64,000 nt of DNA from CAYNJG01 sp965216885 (GTDB lineage: Bacteria; Planctomycetota; Planctomycetia; Pirellulales; Pirellulaceae). The first letter of the stretch is position 1, and each line of letters opens with the position of its first letter. Location: assembly GCA_965216885.1 (NCBI GenBank), contig OZ244209.1:1178001-1242000 (forward strand), given 5' to 3'. Positions 17,192 through 25,650 of this stretch are shown piece after piece. The notes beneath the pieces were generated by a model. It was not told where the DNA came from. It was given only the letters and a program-made list of their open reading frames with translations, and did not search any database. Made by a program: the position numbers and the translations under genes.

Positions 17192-18337
17192 ATGTACCGA
17201 ACAACGTTTCTATTGAGCCTGTGTTGTCTGTTGATGTTTGCGATCGGAGTTGGAGCCCAGCAGTCTATTTTCGATGGCGGTAGTGGGGCGGCGGATGTTT
17301 TCGAAACGGACGCACCGTCTATTGCCGAAGATGTGTCGGGCTCCTCGGGCTCCCATTCAGGGGACGCAGCGATCGGGCTCGATCGGGGCGCCGCGGACGA
17401 TATCTTTGCCGACTCGTCCAGCAGCGATTTTGGTGACGATACAGCGCAGTTTTCAAATTCCTCCTCTGATGCTGCGTCGTCAAGCGGAAGTTTTTCGAGC
17501 GCTGAGAACGGAATCTTTGAAACGAATACTTCGAGCTCGTCCGATTTTGGCGACGCCAGTGTGTCGGGCGAAGGCGTCGATCTTCCGCAATTGCAGGGTA
17601 ACACTGCGTCGTCGTTCCGGAGGCGGGGGCCCAACCAGGCTTCGCGCCGTAGGGTCACCGTAAAGGAATCGCAGGACGTCAAGAAGCTGCGCGGGCTGGA
17701 ACGATCGATTGAGGAAGAGAAAAACGCCGAGAAGCGCGTCGAGCTTGCCGCCGAACTACGCAAGCACATGCAGATGATGTTTGACGCCGACTATCAGAAG
17801 CGTGAAGAAGAGCTGACGAAACTGGAAGACCGCGTTGCTCGCTTGCGAGAAGTTCAGGATCGTCGCAAGGCCGCGCGGGATCGAATCATCGAGGTTCGAA
17901 TTGAAAAGCTGATGTTGGATGTGGAAGGACTGTCGTTTCCGATGGAGCGTGAGCAAGCCGCCCAGCCGGGGCGTTCTTTCAACTTTCGCAGCGCATCACA
18001 GCAGTTTCGTCCGGGAGTTACCATCCTGAAGCAAACGGTGTCGGATTGGGATGGTTTCACCGACGTGGAAGTCCTGCACACCACACAGGAGCGGCGACAG
18101 AGTGTTCGCGAAGTGCCGTATGTCAACACGGTCCAGCAGCAGCGTGTTCGGACGGTGGGGGATCGGCAGCAGAACTACACCGTAACCGTACCCACACGCG
18201 AAATGCGTCAGGAGACGTATGAAACCGTCGTTCCCAAGCAGACGGTAAGTCACTTGCGAGTTCCGCCGGGAGTTAATGTTACGGAGTATGTCGAAGAGCA
18301 GCTATCGAAAGAAGCTCGTCCGGCGGTCGCGTACTAG
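17192..18337 (+). CDS. Secreted coiled-coil protein B, paralogue of the preceding gene
   Basis: 381 aa from ATG 17192, preceded by AAGGAA. A signal peptide (FLLSLCCLLMFAIGVGAQ) is followed by a Ser/Asp/Gly-rich spacer with several FGDDT/SSSDFGD elements. The coiled-coil core shared with protein A comes next (MMFDADYQKREEELTKLEDR, RDRIIEVRIEKLMLDVEGL, FPME), about 190-270. A C-terminal region rich in T/V/R/Q (about 290-381) has repeated TV-type strands. An upstream ATG at 17120 overlaps the end of protein A and would hide the signal peptide, so I rejected it. It is the last gene before a strong terminator-like hairpin. Function unknown. Confidence 0.8.
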   Translation: MYRTTFLLSLCCLLMFAIGVGAQQSIFDGGSGAADVFETDAPSIAEDVSGSSGSHSGDAAIGLDRGAADDIFADSSSSDFGDDTAQFSNSSSDAASSSGSFSSAENGIFETNTSSSSDFGDASVSGEGVDLPQLQGNTASSFRRRGPNQASRRRVTVKESQDVKKLRGLERSIEEEKNAEKRVELAAELRKHMQMMFDADYQKREEELTKLEDRVARLREVQDRRKAARDRIIEVRIEKLMLDVEGLSFPMEREQAAQPGRSFNFRSASQQFRPGVTILKQTVSDWDGFTDVEVLHTTQERRQSVREVPYVNTVQQQRVRTVGDRQQNYTVTVPTREMRQETYETVVPKQTVSHLRVPPGVNVTEYVEEQLSKEARPAVAY

Positions 18338-18380
18338 CCGGTGGTCGTTGTTACAGCTTCAAGTCGCCGTTGCCAAATGC

Positions 18381-18417
18381 AAAAGGACCGCATGGATCAG
18401 TTCCATGCGGTCCTTTT
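18381..18417. terminator. Bidirectional rho-independent-type terminator
   Basis: A perfect 16-bp stem, AAAAGGACCGCATGGA / TCCATGCGGTCCTTTT, with a 5-nt loop. It lies between the convergent genes ending at 18337 and 18450. A-run and T-run on opposite flanks allow it to work in both directions. Confidence 0.9.
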
Positions 18418-18449
18418 CTTCGACATCAGCCCTGCAGATGCCGTCAAGC

Positions 18450-19187
18450 TTAGAAGGGGCTGTAGGAACCGCCGAGCTTTCGAGGCTGGCTCGAGCTGTT
18501 CGACTTGTTGTTGGTGGTACGGTTGCGGTTGCGGTTGCTCTGATTGCCGTTGGTGCGGTTGCTCTGGCTGCCATTCGAGTTCGGGGCGGAGAAGACGACG
18601 TTCTCTCGCTCGTCGTGGTCGATGCCGCCACCGCTGGAGACGCGTCGGCGACTGAGATTTCCGTGAGGCACGCCGTTGGTGGTCCAGCGAGTACCCGTTA
18701 CGTGCCATTGTCGTCCCTGTGCATCGGTCTGATATTCGTTGACTTGTTGGATCGAACCGGGGTCAGCGTAGCGACGGTTAGGGTCGAGTGCACTTTCGCG
18801 GACTTTGTTCTGCGTGGTCGTTACCCGGTAGCGTCCCGTGAACGGATCGTAGACGACGTTTGTGATCTGCTTTCCACTGTTGTAGATCTCTGGGTTGTAG
18901 GGATAGCCGGGAGTTGGCTGTGGGTAGGTGTACTGCGGTGGAGTCGTGTAGCCGGGCTGTTGCGGGGTTGTGTAACGTGGCGGCTGTTGCGGAGTCGTGT
19001 AACGTGGTGGTTGCTGGGGCGTCGTATAGCGTGGCGGCTGTTGCTGTGGCTTCAGTGCCTCCTGAACAACGCCTTTGACGATCTGGCCGAAGATGTCTCC
19101 GGCGTGGGCCTGTCCGACGCTGACTCCGGCGAGGAGGGCGATGGCGGAAAGTTGAAGAACGCTCTTGTTGAGTTTTGCGACGGACAT
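18450..19187 (-). CDS. Secreted Pro/Gln-rich repeat protein
   Basis: 245 aa. The signal peptide is SVLQLSAIALLAGVSVGQAHA. Tandem PQQPPRYTT units (three, plus variants PQQPGYTT and PPQYTYPQ) follow at about 47-95. A compact segment comes next (ITNVVYDPFTGRYRVTTTQN, and GRQWHVTGTRWTTNGVPHG) at about 105-180, then an Asn/Ser/Arg-rich, low-complexity tail. The middle part may be a small beta domain; no family is recognised. It is divergent from the sigma factor at 19451, with about 260 bp between them, and convergent with the module 1 genes. An exported surface protein is the likely role. Confidence 0.7.
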   Translation of the reverse strand: MSVAKLNKSVLQLSAIALLAGVSVGQAHAGDIFGQIVKGVVQEALKPQQQPPRYTTPQQPPRYTTPQQPPRYTTPQQPGYTTPPQYTYPQPTPGYPYNPEIYNSGKQITNVVYDPFTGRYRVTTTQNKVRESALDPNRRYADPGSIQQVNEYQTDAQGRQWHVTGTRWTTNGVPHGNLSRRRVSSGGGIDHDERENVVFSAPNSNGSQSNRTNGNQSNRNRNRTTNNKSNSSSQPRKLGGSYSPF

Positions 19188-19450
19188 GATTGGGCCCCTT
19201 TTGGATCTCGGTGGTGGTGGTTGGCGTCGAACTCTCGACTGCTCGCTAACACATACGGGCGACCCTTCGATGCGTTACAGCGATCCGGAAATAATTCTTG
19301 GAAGAAAGTCGGCCGGGGCCCGAAACACGCCTAAATCCGCGAAAAAACCGCCCCGGGAGAACTTTCGATTTTCTCGCGACGATTGGTTTCGCTAAGATAC
19401 TGCCGGCGTGATTCACGCATTGCAATAATAAAAGGAAAAAGCTTGCGCCT

Positions 19451-20044
19451 ATGGCCGAGACAGCCCTTCATCGCGAGTCGTCCTCAAGGAGCCTCATTCG
19501 GCGAGTGCAGCTTGATGACCGTCGCGCATGGGAGCAGCTTTCCAGGCTCTACGGTCCGGTCGTCTATGAATGGGCTCGGCAAAACGGTCTGCAGCCGGAT
19601 GACGCCGCGGATGTGATGCAGGATGTATTCGCCGGGTTGATGAAGAACATCGCCAGCTATTCGCACGATGGTTCGTTTCGCGGTTGGTTGTGGACGGTAA
19701 CCCGCAATAAGGTCCGAGACCATTTTCGAAAACGTGCCGGGCGAGACAATGCGTCCGGCGGAAGCACCGCGTATGGCCGCTTGCTACAACTCTCCCACGT
19801 TCCGCCATCGCCGGATACCGACGAAGGCAAGCAGGAATTGAGCGGCGTTCATCGACGTGCCCTGGAGTTGATGCGAACGGATTTCGAACCACAAACGTGG
19901 CAGGCTTTCTGGCGAACGACGATTCAGGGCGAATCGCCCTCGGATGTTGCGGCCGAGTTGGGCGTTTCGAAGTGGACGGTCTACAAAGCCAAATCCCGCG
20001 TGCTGCAGCGATTACGCGACGAATTTGACGACCTGCTGCACTAG
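19451..20044 (+). CDS. ECF-type RNA polymerase sigma factor, kinase-linked (module 2)
   Basis: 197 aa. Region 2 (SLIRRVQLDDRRAWEQLSRL, DAADVMQDVFAGLMKNI, FRGWLWTVTRNKVRDHFRK) and region 4 (TWQAFWRTTIQGESPSDVAA, KWTVYKAKSRVLQRLRDEF) are complete. An AAAAGGA tract lies about 10-18 nt before the ATG. The kinase gene follows after 229 bp, not coupled as in module 1. Shared residues in region 4 (TWQAFW, VY-A-SRV-RLR-E) show that the two sigma factors in this window belong to the same subfamily. The intergenic space before it (19188-19450) should hold its promoter, but no clear consensus is visible. Confidence 0.92.
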   Translation: MAETALHRESSSRSLIRRVQLDDRRAWEQLSRLYGPVVYEWARQNGLQPDDAADVMQDVFAGLMKNIASYSHDGSFRGWLWTVTRNKVRDHFRKRAGRDNASGGSTAYGRLLQLSHVPPSPDTDEGKQELSGVHRRALELMRTDFEPQTWQAFWRTTIQGESPSDVAAELGVSKWTVYKAKSRVLQRLRDEFDDLLH

Positions 20045-20203
20045 TTGCCATTAGATCAGTCGCCGTTGCGTGAGTTGCCGTTGCATTCGGCCAGTTCTCG
20101 AGTGCGATATGGCGACCGTGCGGTTGTGTTTCTGTCGGCTCGCCGAACTCAATGGATTTTCCTGTCCAGGGATTTCGTTGTCTATGTAGCGGCCATGCGT
20201 CGC

Positions 20204-20217
20204 GGCTCTTCAGAGCC
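20204..20217. repeat. Short palindrome in the sigma-kinase gap
   Basis: GGCTCT-TC-AGAGCC lies inside a longer GTAGCGGCCATGCGTCGCGGC...CCACTAC context. This is the sort of dispersed intergenic palindrome often seen in planctomycete genomes. It sits between the sigma factor stop (20044) and the kinase start (20274). Confidence 0.4.
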
Positions 20218-20273
20218 ACTACGTCGGAACACGATGTTCCGGAATTGAAGCAAATCCTTCACGGAGTTTCAGC

Positions 20274-23200
20274 ATGTTGGACCAGGACGAGTGCATTCCC
20301 CAGCCGGAGCTCGAGCGCTTTGTGCTCGGTGATCTTCAGGCGGATTCGTTTTCTCGCGTTGCCGCGCATATCGACGACTGCGGGCCCTGTCAGGACACGG
20401 TTGTCGCCATCGCCGAACAGAGCGACACGTTCATCAGTGCGATGAAGGAGGCTGGCATTGCAGCGCCCGTCCCGACGGAGAACGCGCTGAAACTTGGATT
20501 GAAGCGGATGGTTGCCGCGATTCAATCGGCACCCACGACGGCGTCCGCGTTGTTGCCTGGCGAGCTGCATCAGATTGGGCCGTATTTGATCGAAGAAAAA
20601 TTAGGCGCTGGCGGCATGGGCCACGTCTATCGCGCGGTTCACACAAAACTGAAACGCACCGTTGCGCTGAAGGTGCTGCCGACGAATCGCTGGGTCAATG
20701 CCGCGGCGGTATCGCGGTTCGAACGCGAGATGGAAGCCATCGGCGGACTCGATCATCCCAACATTGTCCGCGCCAGCGATGCGGGAGAGGACGGCGGCAT
20801 GCATTATCTGGTCATGGAATACGTCGACGGGCTGGATCTGGCGCGATTGGTCCGTCGACTTGGACCATTGCCCGTCGCGGATGCGTGTGAATTGGCCCGG
20901 CAATGTGCGATCGGGCTGCACCACGCCCATGAGCGCGGATTGGTTCACCGGGATGTGAAACCGTCCAATCTGATCCTTGCCAGTCAACAAGTTGCCGCGA
21001 CCGGCGGGCTATCTGGCGAGTCGGCCACGTTGAAGATCCTCGACCTTGGGCTGGCGCTGTTGGGCGATGAGCACTTGCAGGAGGGACATGAGATTACGAC
21101 CGTCGGGACGCTGATGGGGACGCTGGACTACATGTCACCCGAGCAGGGAATTGACAGCCACGCCGTCGATCAGAGGACGGATGTCTACAGCCTCGGTGCG
21201 ACGCTCTTCAAGCTGCTGACCGGGCGAGCGCCTTACGCGGATCCGCAGTACAGCACGCTGATGAAGAAGATGACGGCGCTGGCGACGAAACCCGCGCCGT
21301 CGATTGGAGCCGTCCGTACAGATCTGCCCACGCATCTCATCAAGTTGATCGATTGCATGCTGTCGCGAGATCCGGACGAGCGATTCGATTCAGCGTGGGA
21401 AGTGGCTGAGGCACTCAGCGAACATGCGGCGGCCGCGGATTTGGAGACGTTGCTGCGTGATGGTCTTGCGGCCAGCGAACCGGCGGCGGACGAAATGCCT
21501 CCTGTCTCCGTGACGGCGGCGCGTCAGGCGAAGTCGCACGTGGCAACGCAGTTACAGACGCCTCGACGTGGAAATAGCTGGACGCCCTGGATCGGCCTGT
21601 TGATGGCGGGCACGCTGGCGGTGGTCGCGGGAGTGCTGTTCCGCATGGCGACGGATTTTGGCGAACTCGTTGTGCGATCGGATGATCCCGATGCCACCGT
21701 CGTGGTCCGGCGGGGTGATGAAACCGTTGAAACGCTGGTGATCGAAAAGGGCGAAGAGACGATCCGGCTTCGGTCGGGCGAATACACTCTGGAAGTCCAG
21801 GGTGATGCCAACGTGGAGATTGTGCCAGCAAAGATCGCGGTGCAACGAAATCTGACATTCATGGCGGAAGTGCAGTCGCAGCCACACGCGAGTGCCGTCA
21901 CGTCCGTGCCCGCGGTCGCTGCGACGGCAACGGATTTCGCGCCGACGCCCTGGCGTTCGACGCCCCAGACTACTGCGGGAGCCGACTGGTTCGGAGGAGC
22001 CCAACCTGCCGGTTCGACCGCAGTTGCCGGCAAGCCTGCCTCGCTGATTGCGAACGAAGAGCAGCTCGCCATCTTAATGGATGAGTTTCAGGAGTTGCGG
22101 CAACACCGATCTGACAATCGCCGTTCAAGCCGGAATGCCGAGATGGCACTCCGTGAAGTGAAGAAGCTGGATGAGCGTTTGAAGGGCTATCGGTCGAAGG
22201 GCGGCATGGACGACGCAGAGCAGCGGATTGAAGAACTGTCACGGGCAGGCGGGGTGCTGTCGGTCGACAACGCAAGGGAGCTGGAACGGCTCATGATGAA
22301 TGTCCAGGCTGTGCGGGATAAGATCGCCAGTAACGAACGTCAACGCAATGAAATGTTTGCTCGTGAGAGTGTCGAAAGTCGTGACGAATTGGATAAAAAG
22401 ATCGATCAACTCAAGGCAGAACGAGAGGCTACCGAGAAGGCGCTTGACGAAATAGCCCTCCAGTTCGACGCGTTGCAAAAAGAGGTACGGGCGGAACGAA
22501 TGCAGTTGCCCGCGTCGCTCACCCGCGGCGTGATTCGCTACGACACGGAACTCATGATCGAAATCACGACGCCCAGCCCGGTGAAAGGAACGTATGGACT
22601 CGAACCTTCCGGCAAACTGCATCTGGGGCCCGGCATCGGGCGCATCGATGTGGTTGGCATGACCTATGAGGAGGCCGAGTTTGCCGTGCAGCGAAAGGTG
22701 GACACGATGTTCTCCAGTATCGCTGTCATGTTGACGCGTGCGCCCGGTGACGCAACGCACGCCGGGGCGAATCGTCGCAGCTTTTGGGATTACCAGGGAC
22801 TGGGAGCGACGTCGGAGGCTGCTGGCAACGCGAATCGTCAGGCGGGTTTTGCGAACAATTCGGCTGCATCAAACAATCCAGCGTCGCCGTCGCCTCAGGA
22901 GCCGAACGTTTTCGAGCCCGCGGTACCCACCTACAAGGGAATCACTTACGACAGTGCTCTGAATACGTTGCAAATAGAACGTGATCTGGGGCAGCTGCAG
23001 TCGGCGATTCGCGCGATTGGAATGCTGGGAGAGGATCGATCGGAGGAAGCCAGTCGCGCGATACTCGCCATTGCCCGGCAACCGCATTCGTTCAAGCTGG
23101 ATGCTGGCTTGGTGCGCGATTCCATGCTTGGGCTGTCGCTGGACGCAGTTGTGGAAGCGATTTGTCACGAGATGGAAAACGGCAACGCGCGGAGTCGCGA

Positions 23201-24107
23201 TTTTCTGTTCCGCCTGGTGCAGGCAACGCTCAATTCGAACGATTTCCACACGCACGATAGTGGGGATCATCGTCGCCTGCGTGAGGCCCTGCGAAAGAAC
23301 ATGGGACGGCTGCTCCGTCTTCGCCTGTCGCATCCCGCGGGTGAAGCCGAGATGTGGGAGAAGAAGAACTTCGTGTGGACGATGGTGGGCGAAGGCCACG
23401 ATCCTACCGAATCGACGGAAGTTGCGAATTTGCTGGTCGGCGAGTTTCAGGAACGGACTCCATTTGCGATGGAGCCAACTTCGTTACGACTGATGGCGAA
23501 ATGGTTTCCTGCTACCCCGGGGCTGGTTGATGCCATCTTCGATTCGGATTGGGCCCGAGTCGACTATGGGAATCTGGTTAGTCTTGTGGCGGATTTGGGT
23601 GGGGAAAACATCGGGAGTGTTCTGGATCGAATTATTGAACGCTTCGAGCCGGACGTGAGGGAGGCCATGCGGCAGGATGCCGGTTTGCGGACGTACGACT
23701 ACCTGGCTCCCGCGGTTGATGAGTTTGGCAAGATGCGGGAAGAGGGTGCGGCCGCCGTGCCGCTCTTGAAGTTGCTTGTCGACTTCTCCGTACGAGAACG
23801 CAAGCCGAAGATCGGTAGCCACGCGAACGCAGCGCTGAAGATGATCGACCCAAACAACTCCTACGTAAACGAGTTGCTGGACGCAGCAGTGCAGGCCGAA
23901 GAGGACTTTGCCGAACAGTTGAATTCGCTGCAACGCGACCTCGACGGCAAGGAGTTTCCATCCGGTTCGGAAGAAGTTGTGAAACGCTATCGCGAAGAAG
24001 TCTCTCAACTCGAGGAGTTGCTGGTCAATGCGACCCGGCAGGTGCGTCTGATGGAGGCGATCGGCGCGTCGCCGAATCGGGCTTCCGGTGAAGGTGTGGC
24101 AAATTGA
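20274..24107 (+). CDS. Large serine/threonine protein kinase fused to a polysaccharide-export-like domain (module 2)
   Basis: 1,277 aa. The N-terminal anti-sigma-like motif is H32-x3-C36-x2-C39. The kinase is at about 102-390: GAGGMG at 111-116, ALK133, HRDVKP with H225-R-D227, DLG at 257-259 (Leu for the usual Phe) and TLDYMSPEQG. One membrane helix is at about 435-460, then a beta-rich, PEGA-like stretch (DDPDATVVVRRGDE, about 463-530), a long coiled coil (about 595-745) and a segment like the polysaccharide-export (Wza-type) domain (about 750-822: GTYGLEPSGKLHLGPGIG, VVGMTYEEAEFAVQRKV). A 380-residue helical, HEAT-like C-terminus completes it. I infer a transmembrane kinase whose outer part senses or contacts envelope polysaccharide machinery. 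The sigma factor upstream is its likely partner. Confidence 0.88.
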   Translation: MLDQDECIPQPELERFVLGDLQADSFSRVAAHIDDCGPCQDTVVAIAEQSDTFISAMKEAGIAAPVPTENALKLGLKRMVAAIQSAPTTASALLPGELHQIGPYLIEEKLGAGGMGHVYRAVHTKLKRTVALKVLPTNRWVNAAAVSRFEREMEAIGGLDHPNIVRASDAGEDGGMHYLVMEYVDGLDLARLVRRLGPLPVADACELARQCAIGLHHAHERGLVHRDVKPSNLILASQQVAATGGLSGESATLKILDLGLALLGDEHLQEGHEITTVGTLMGTLDYMSPEQGIDSHAVDQRTDVYSLGATLFKLLTGRAPYADPQYSTLMKKMTALATKPAPSIGAVRTDLPTHLIKLIDCMLSRDPDERFDSAWEVAEALSEHAAAADLETLLRDGLAASEPAADEMPPVSVTAARQAKSHVATQLQTPRRGNSWTPWIGLLMAGTLAVVAGVLFRMATDFGELVVRSDDPDATVVVRRGDETVETLVIEKGEETIRLRSGEYTLEVQGDANVEIVPAKIAVQRNLTFMAEVQSQPHASAVTSVPAVAATATDFAPTPWRSTPQTTAGADWFGGAQPAGSTAVAGKPASLIANEEQLAILMDEFQELRQHRSDNRRSSRNAEMALREVKKLDERLKGYRSKGGMDDAEQRIEELSRAGGVLSVDNARELERLMMNVQAVRDKIASNERQRNEMFARESVESRDELDKKIDQLKAEREATEKALDEIALQFDALQKEVRAERMQLPASLTRGVIRYDTELMIEITTPSPVKGTYGLEPSGKLHLGPGIGRIDVVGMTYEEAEFAVQRKVDTMFSSIAVMLTRAPGDATHAGANRRSFWDYQGLGATSEAAGNANRQAGFANNSAASNNPASPSPQEPNVFEPAVPTYKGITYDSALNTLQIERDLGQLQSAIRAIGMLGEDRSEEASRAILAIARQPHSFKLDAGLVRDSMLGLSLDAVVEAICHEMENGNARSRDFLFRLVQATLNSNDFHTHDSGDHRRLREALRKNMGRLLRLRLSHPAGEAEMWEKKNFVWTMVGEGHDPTESTEVANLLVGEFQERTPFAMEPTSLRLMAKWFPATPGLVDAIFDSDWARVDYGNLVSLVADLGGENIGSVLDRIIERFEPDVREAMRQDAGLRTYDYLAPAVDEFGKMREEGAAAVPLLKLLVDFSVRERKPKIGSHANAALKMIDPNNSYVNELLDAAVQAEEDFAEQLNSLQRDLDGKEFPSGSEEVVKRYREEVSQLEELLVNATRQVRLMEAIGASPNRASGEGVAN

Positions 24108-24228
24108 GCCCTGCCTGGTAGTTGCACGAAGTACCGTGGTATCGATATCTGGGAAGTGGCTTGCAAATCTCGGCGAAGTCGCGTCAGGTCGTCTACGCGA
24201 AGTGGGGCGCTTCGCGTAGATTGGCTGC

Positions 24229-25122
24229 ATGAAACACACCGTTCATGTACCCGTCATGCCCGCCGAAGTTATGCATTGGCTGGAGGTCCAGCCAGGCCAG
24301 GTCCACGTCGATGGCACGATGGGCGGCGGCGGACATACGCGACTGCTTGCGGCGGGCGTTGGGGACGATGGCCGTGTTGTCGCCGTCGATCGCGATCCCG
24401 TCGCCGTGCAGCGGGCGGAGACTACCTTGCAAGGACTCCCCATTCTGCTGGCTGAATGTAGCTATGCAGACGTGCCGGAGATTCTCGAGGAAGCGGAAAT
24501 TGAGGCCGTCGATGGTATTCTGCTGGACCTGGGACTCTCCAGTGATCAGCTGGATGACGAGGACCGCGGGTTTAGCTTTAATGCCGATGGCCCCCTGGAT
24601 TTGCGGTTCAATCCGGAGGCCGGAAAGAGCGCCGCGCAGTTGCTCGAGCGGGTGAGTGCCGAGCGCCTTGCTGATATTATCTACCAATATGGCGAGGAGC
24701 GATTCAGTCGCCGGATTGCCCGGGCCGTATGCGAGCGGCAACGCGAAAAGCCAATCACAACCGCTCTGGATCTCGCCGAAATCGTCCGCAGGAGTCTTCC
24801 GGCAAAGGCCCGCCACCAAAACATTCATCCAGCGACCAGAACGTTTCAGGCGTTGCGAATCGCCGTTAATGAGGAGCTGAAGCAACTGGATGTTGCCCTC
24901 AAGCGACTGCCTGACTGTCTTCGTCCGGGTGGCAGGATTGCGATCATCAGCTTCCATTCATTGGAAGACCGGATGGTCAAGAACGCATTTCGGGATGACG
25001 ACCGGCTGGAAGTCCTGACCCGCAAACCGCTGGTGGCCACGGATCAGGAAGTCGCCGACAATCCGCGGTCGCGGAGCGCGAAGTTTCGGGTGGCTGCCAG
25101 AAAATCTCCGGTCTCCGATTGA
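24229..25122 (+). CDS. rsmH: 16S rRNA (cytosine1402-N4)-methyltransferase RsmH (MraW)
   Basis: 297 aa. It starts with HTVHVPVMPAEVMHWL, then the SAM-binding VDGTMGGGGHTRLL (motif I) and the diagnostic DGILLDLGLSSDQLD and GFSFNADGPLDLRF stretches. A central helical insert and the C-terminal FHSLEDRMVKNAF complete the family pattern. RsmH methylates N4 of C1402 in the ribosomal P site. In most bacteria it sits in the division and cell wall (dcw) cluster after mraZ. Here neither mraZ nor ftsL/ftsI/mur genes are next to it, which agrees with planctomycetes lacking FtsZ-based division. Length is normal. Confidence 0.95.
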   Translation: MKHTVHVPVMPAEVMHWLEVQPGQVHVDGTMGGGGHTRLLAAGVGDDGRVVAVDRDPVAVQRAETTLQGLPILLAECSYADVPEILEEAEIEAVDGILLDLGLSSDQLDDEDRGFSFNADGPLDLRFNPEAGKSAAQLLERVSAERLADIIYQYGEERFSRRIARAVCERQREKPITTALDLAEIVRRSLPAKARHQNIHPATRTFQALRIAVNEELKQLDVALKRLPDCLRPGGRIAIISFHSLEDRMVKNAFRDDDRLEVLTRKPLVATDQEVADNPRSRSAKFRVAARKSPVSD

Positions 25123-25185
25123 CGCTATCGCGGGGCAGGGTGTAAATGTATACGCATGAACACCAGCGGTGCACGGACGCTACTA

Positions 25186-25650
25186 ATGAAAGTTATCTCG
25201 GGCGGTCAGACGGGCGTTGATCGTGGTGCGCTCGATGCTGCGATTGAACTGGAAATCCCGCATGGGGGGAAGTGTCCCCACGGTCGACTCGCGGAGGACG
25301 GCCGGATCCCGGACTTCTATCAACTGGAAGAAACGCAGTCACGCCGCTACTCCTTGCGGACGGAGCTCAATGTTATCGAATCCGATGGTACGTTGATTCT
25401 GTACTACGGCAAACTGAAGGGCGGCACCGACTACACTCGCCGGATGGCGGCGAAGCACCGGCGTCCGTTCCTCCTGTACGATTTCACGTCGCCACCGGAA
25501 ATGGACGCTGTCATCGCATGGATGGTGGACAATCAGATCGAAACGTTGAATTGCGCGGGGCCCCGGGAGAGTTCCTGTGAAGGCATTGGTTCGCTTAGTC
25601 GGCAGCTCTGTCGCGAAATTTTTATCGAGGCGACGTCAGCGGTAGACTAG
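25186..25650 (+). CDS. Putative molybdenum-carrier-like (SLOG/cpYpsA-type) protein
   Basis: 154 aa from ATG 25186. The N-terminal ISGGQTGVDRGALDAA is the nucleotide-binding loop of the LOG/SLOG-like molybdenum carrier family. GKCPHGRLAEDGRIPD, LIL-YYG and the GGTDYTRRMA segment also fit. The family binds molybdenum cofactor or a nucleotide; that its members carry molybdenum is an annotation tradition more than a tested fact. An ATG at 25156 would add ten residues. Its 3' end overlaps the convergent coiled-coil gene by 29 nt. Confidence 0.8.
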   Translation: MKVISGGQTGVDRGALDAAIELEIPHGGKCPHGRLAEDGRIPDFYQLEETQSRRYSLRTELNVIESDGTLILYYGKLKGGTDYTRRMAAKHRRPFLLYDFTSPPEMDAVIAWMVDNQIETLNCAGPRESSCEGIGSLSRQLCREIFIEATSAVD

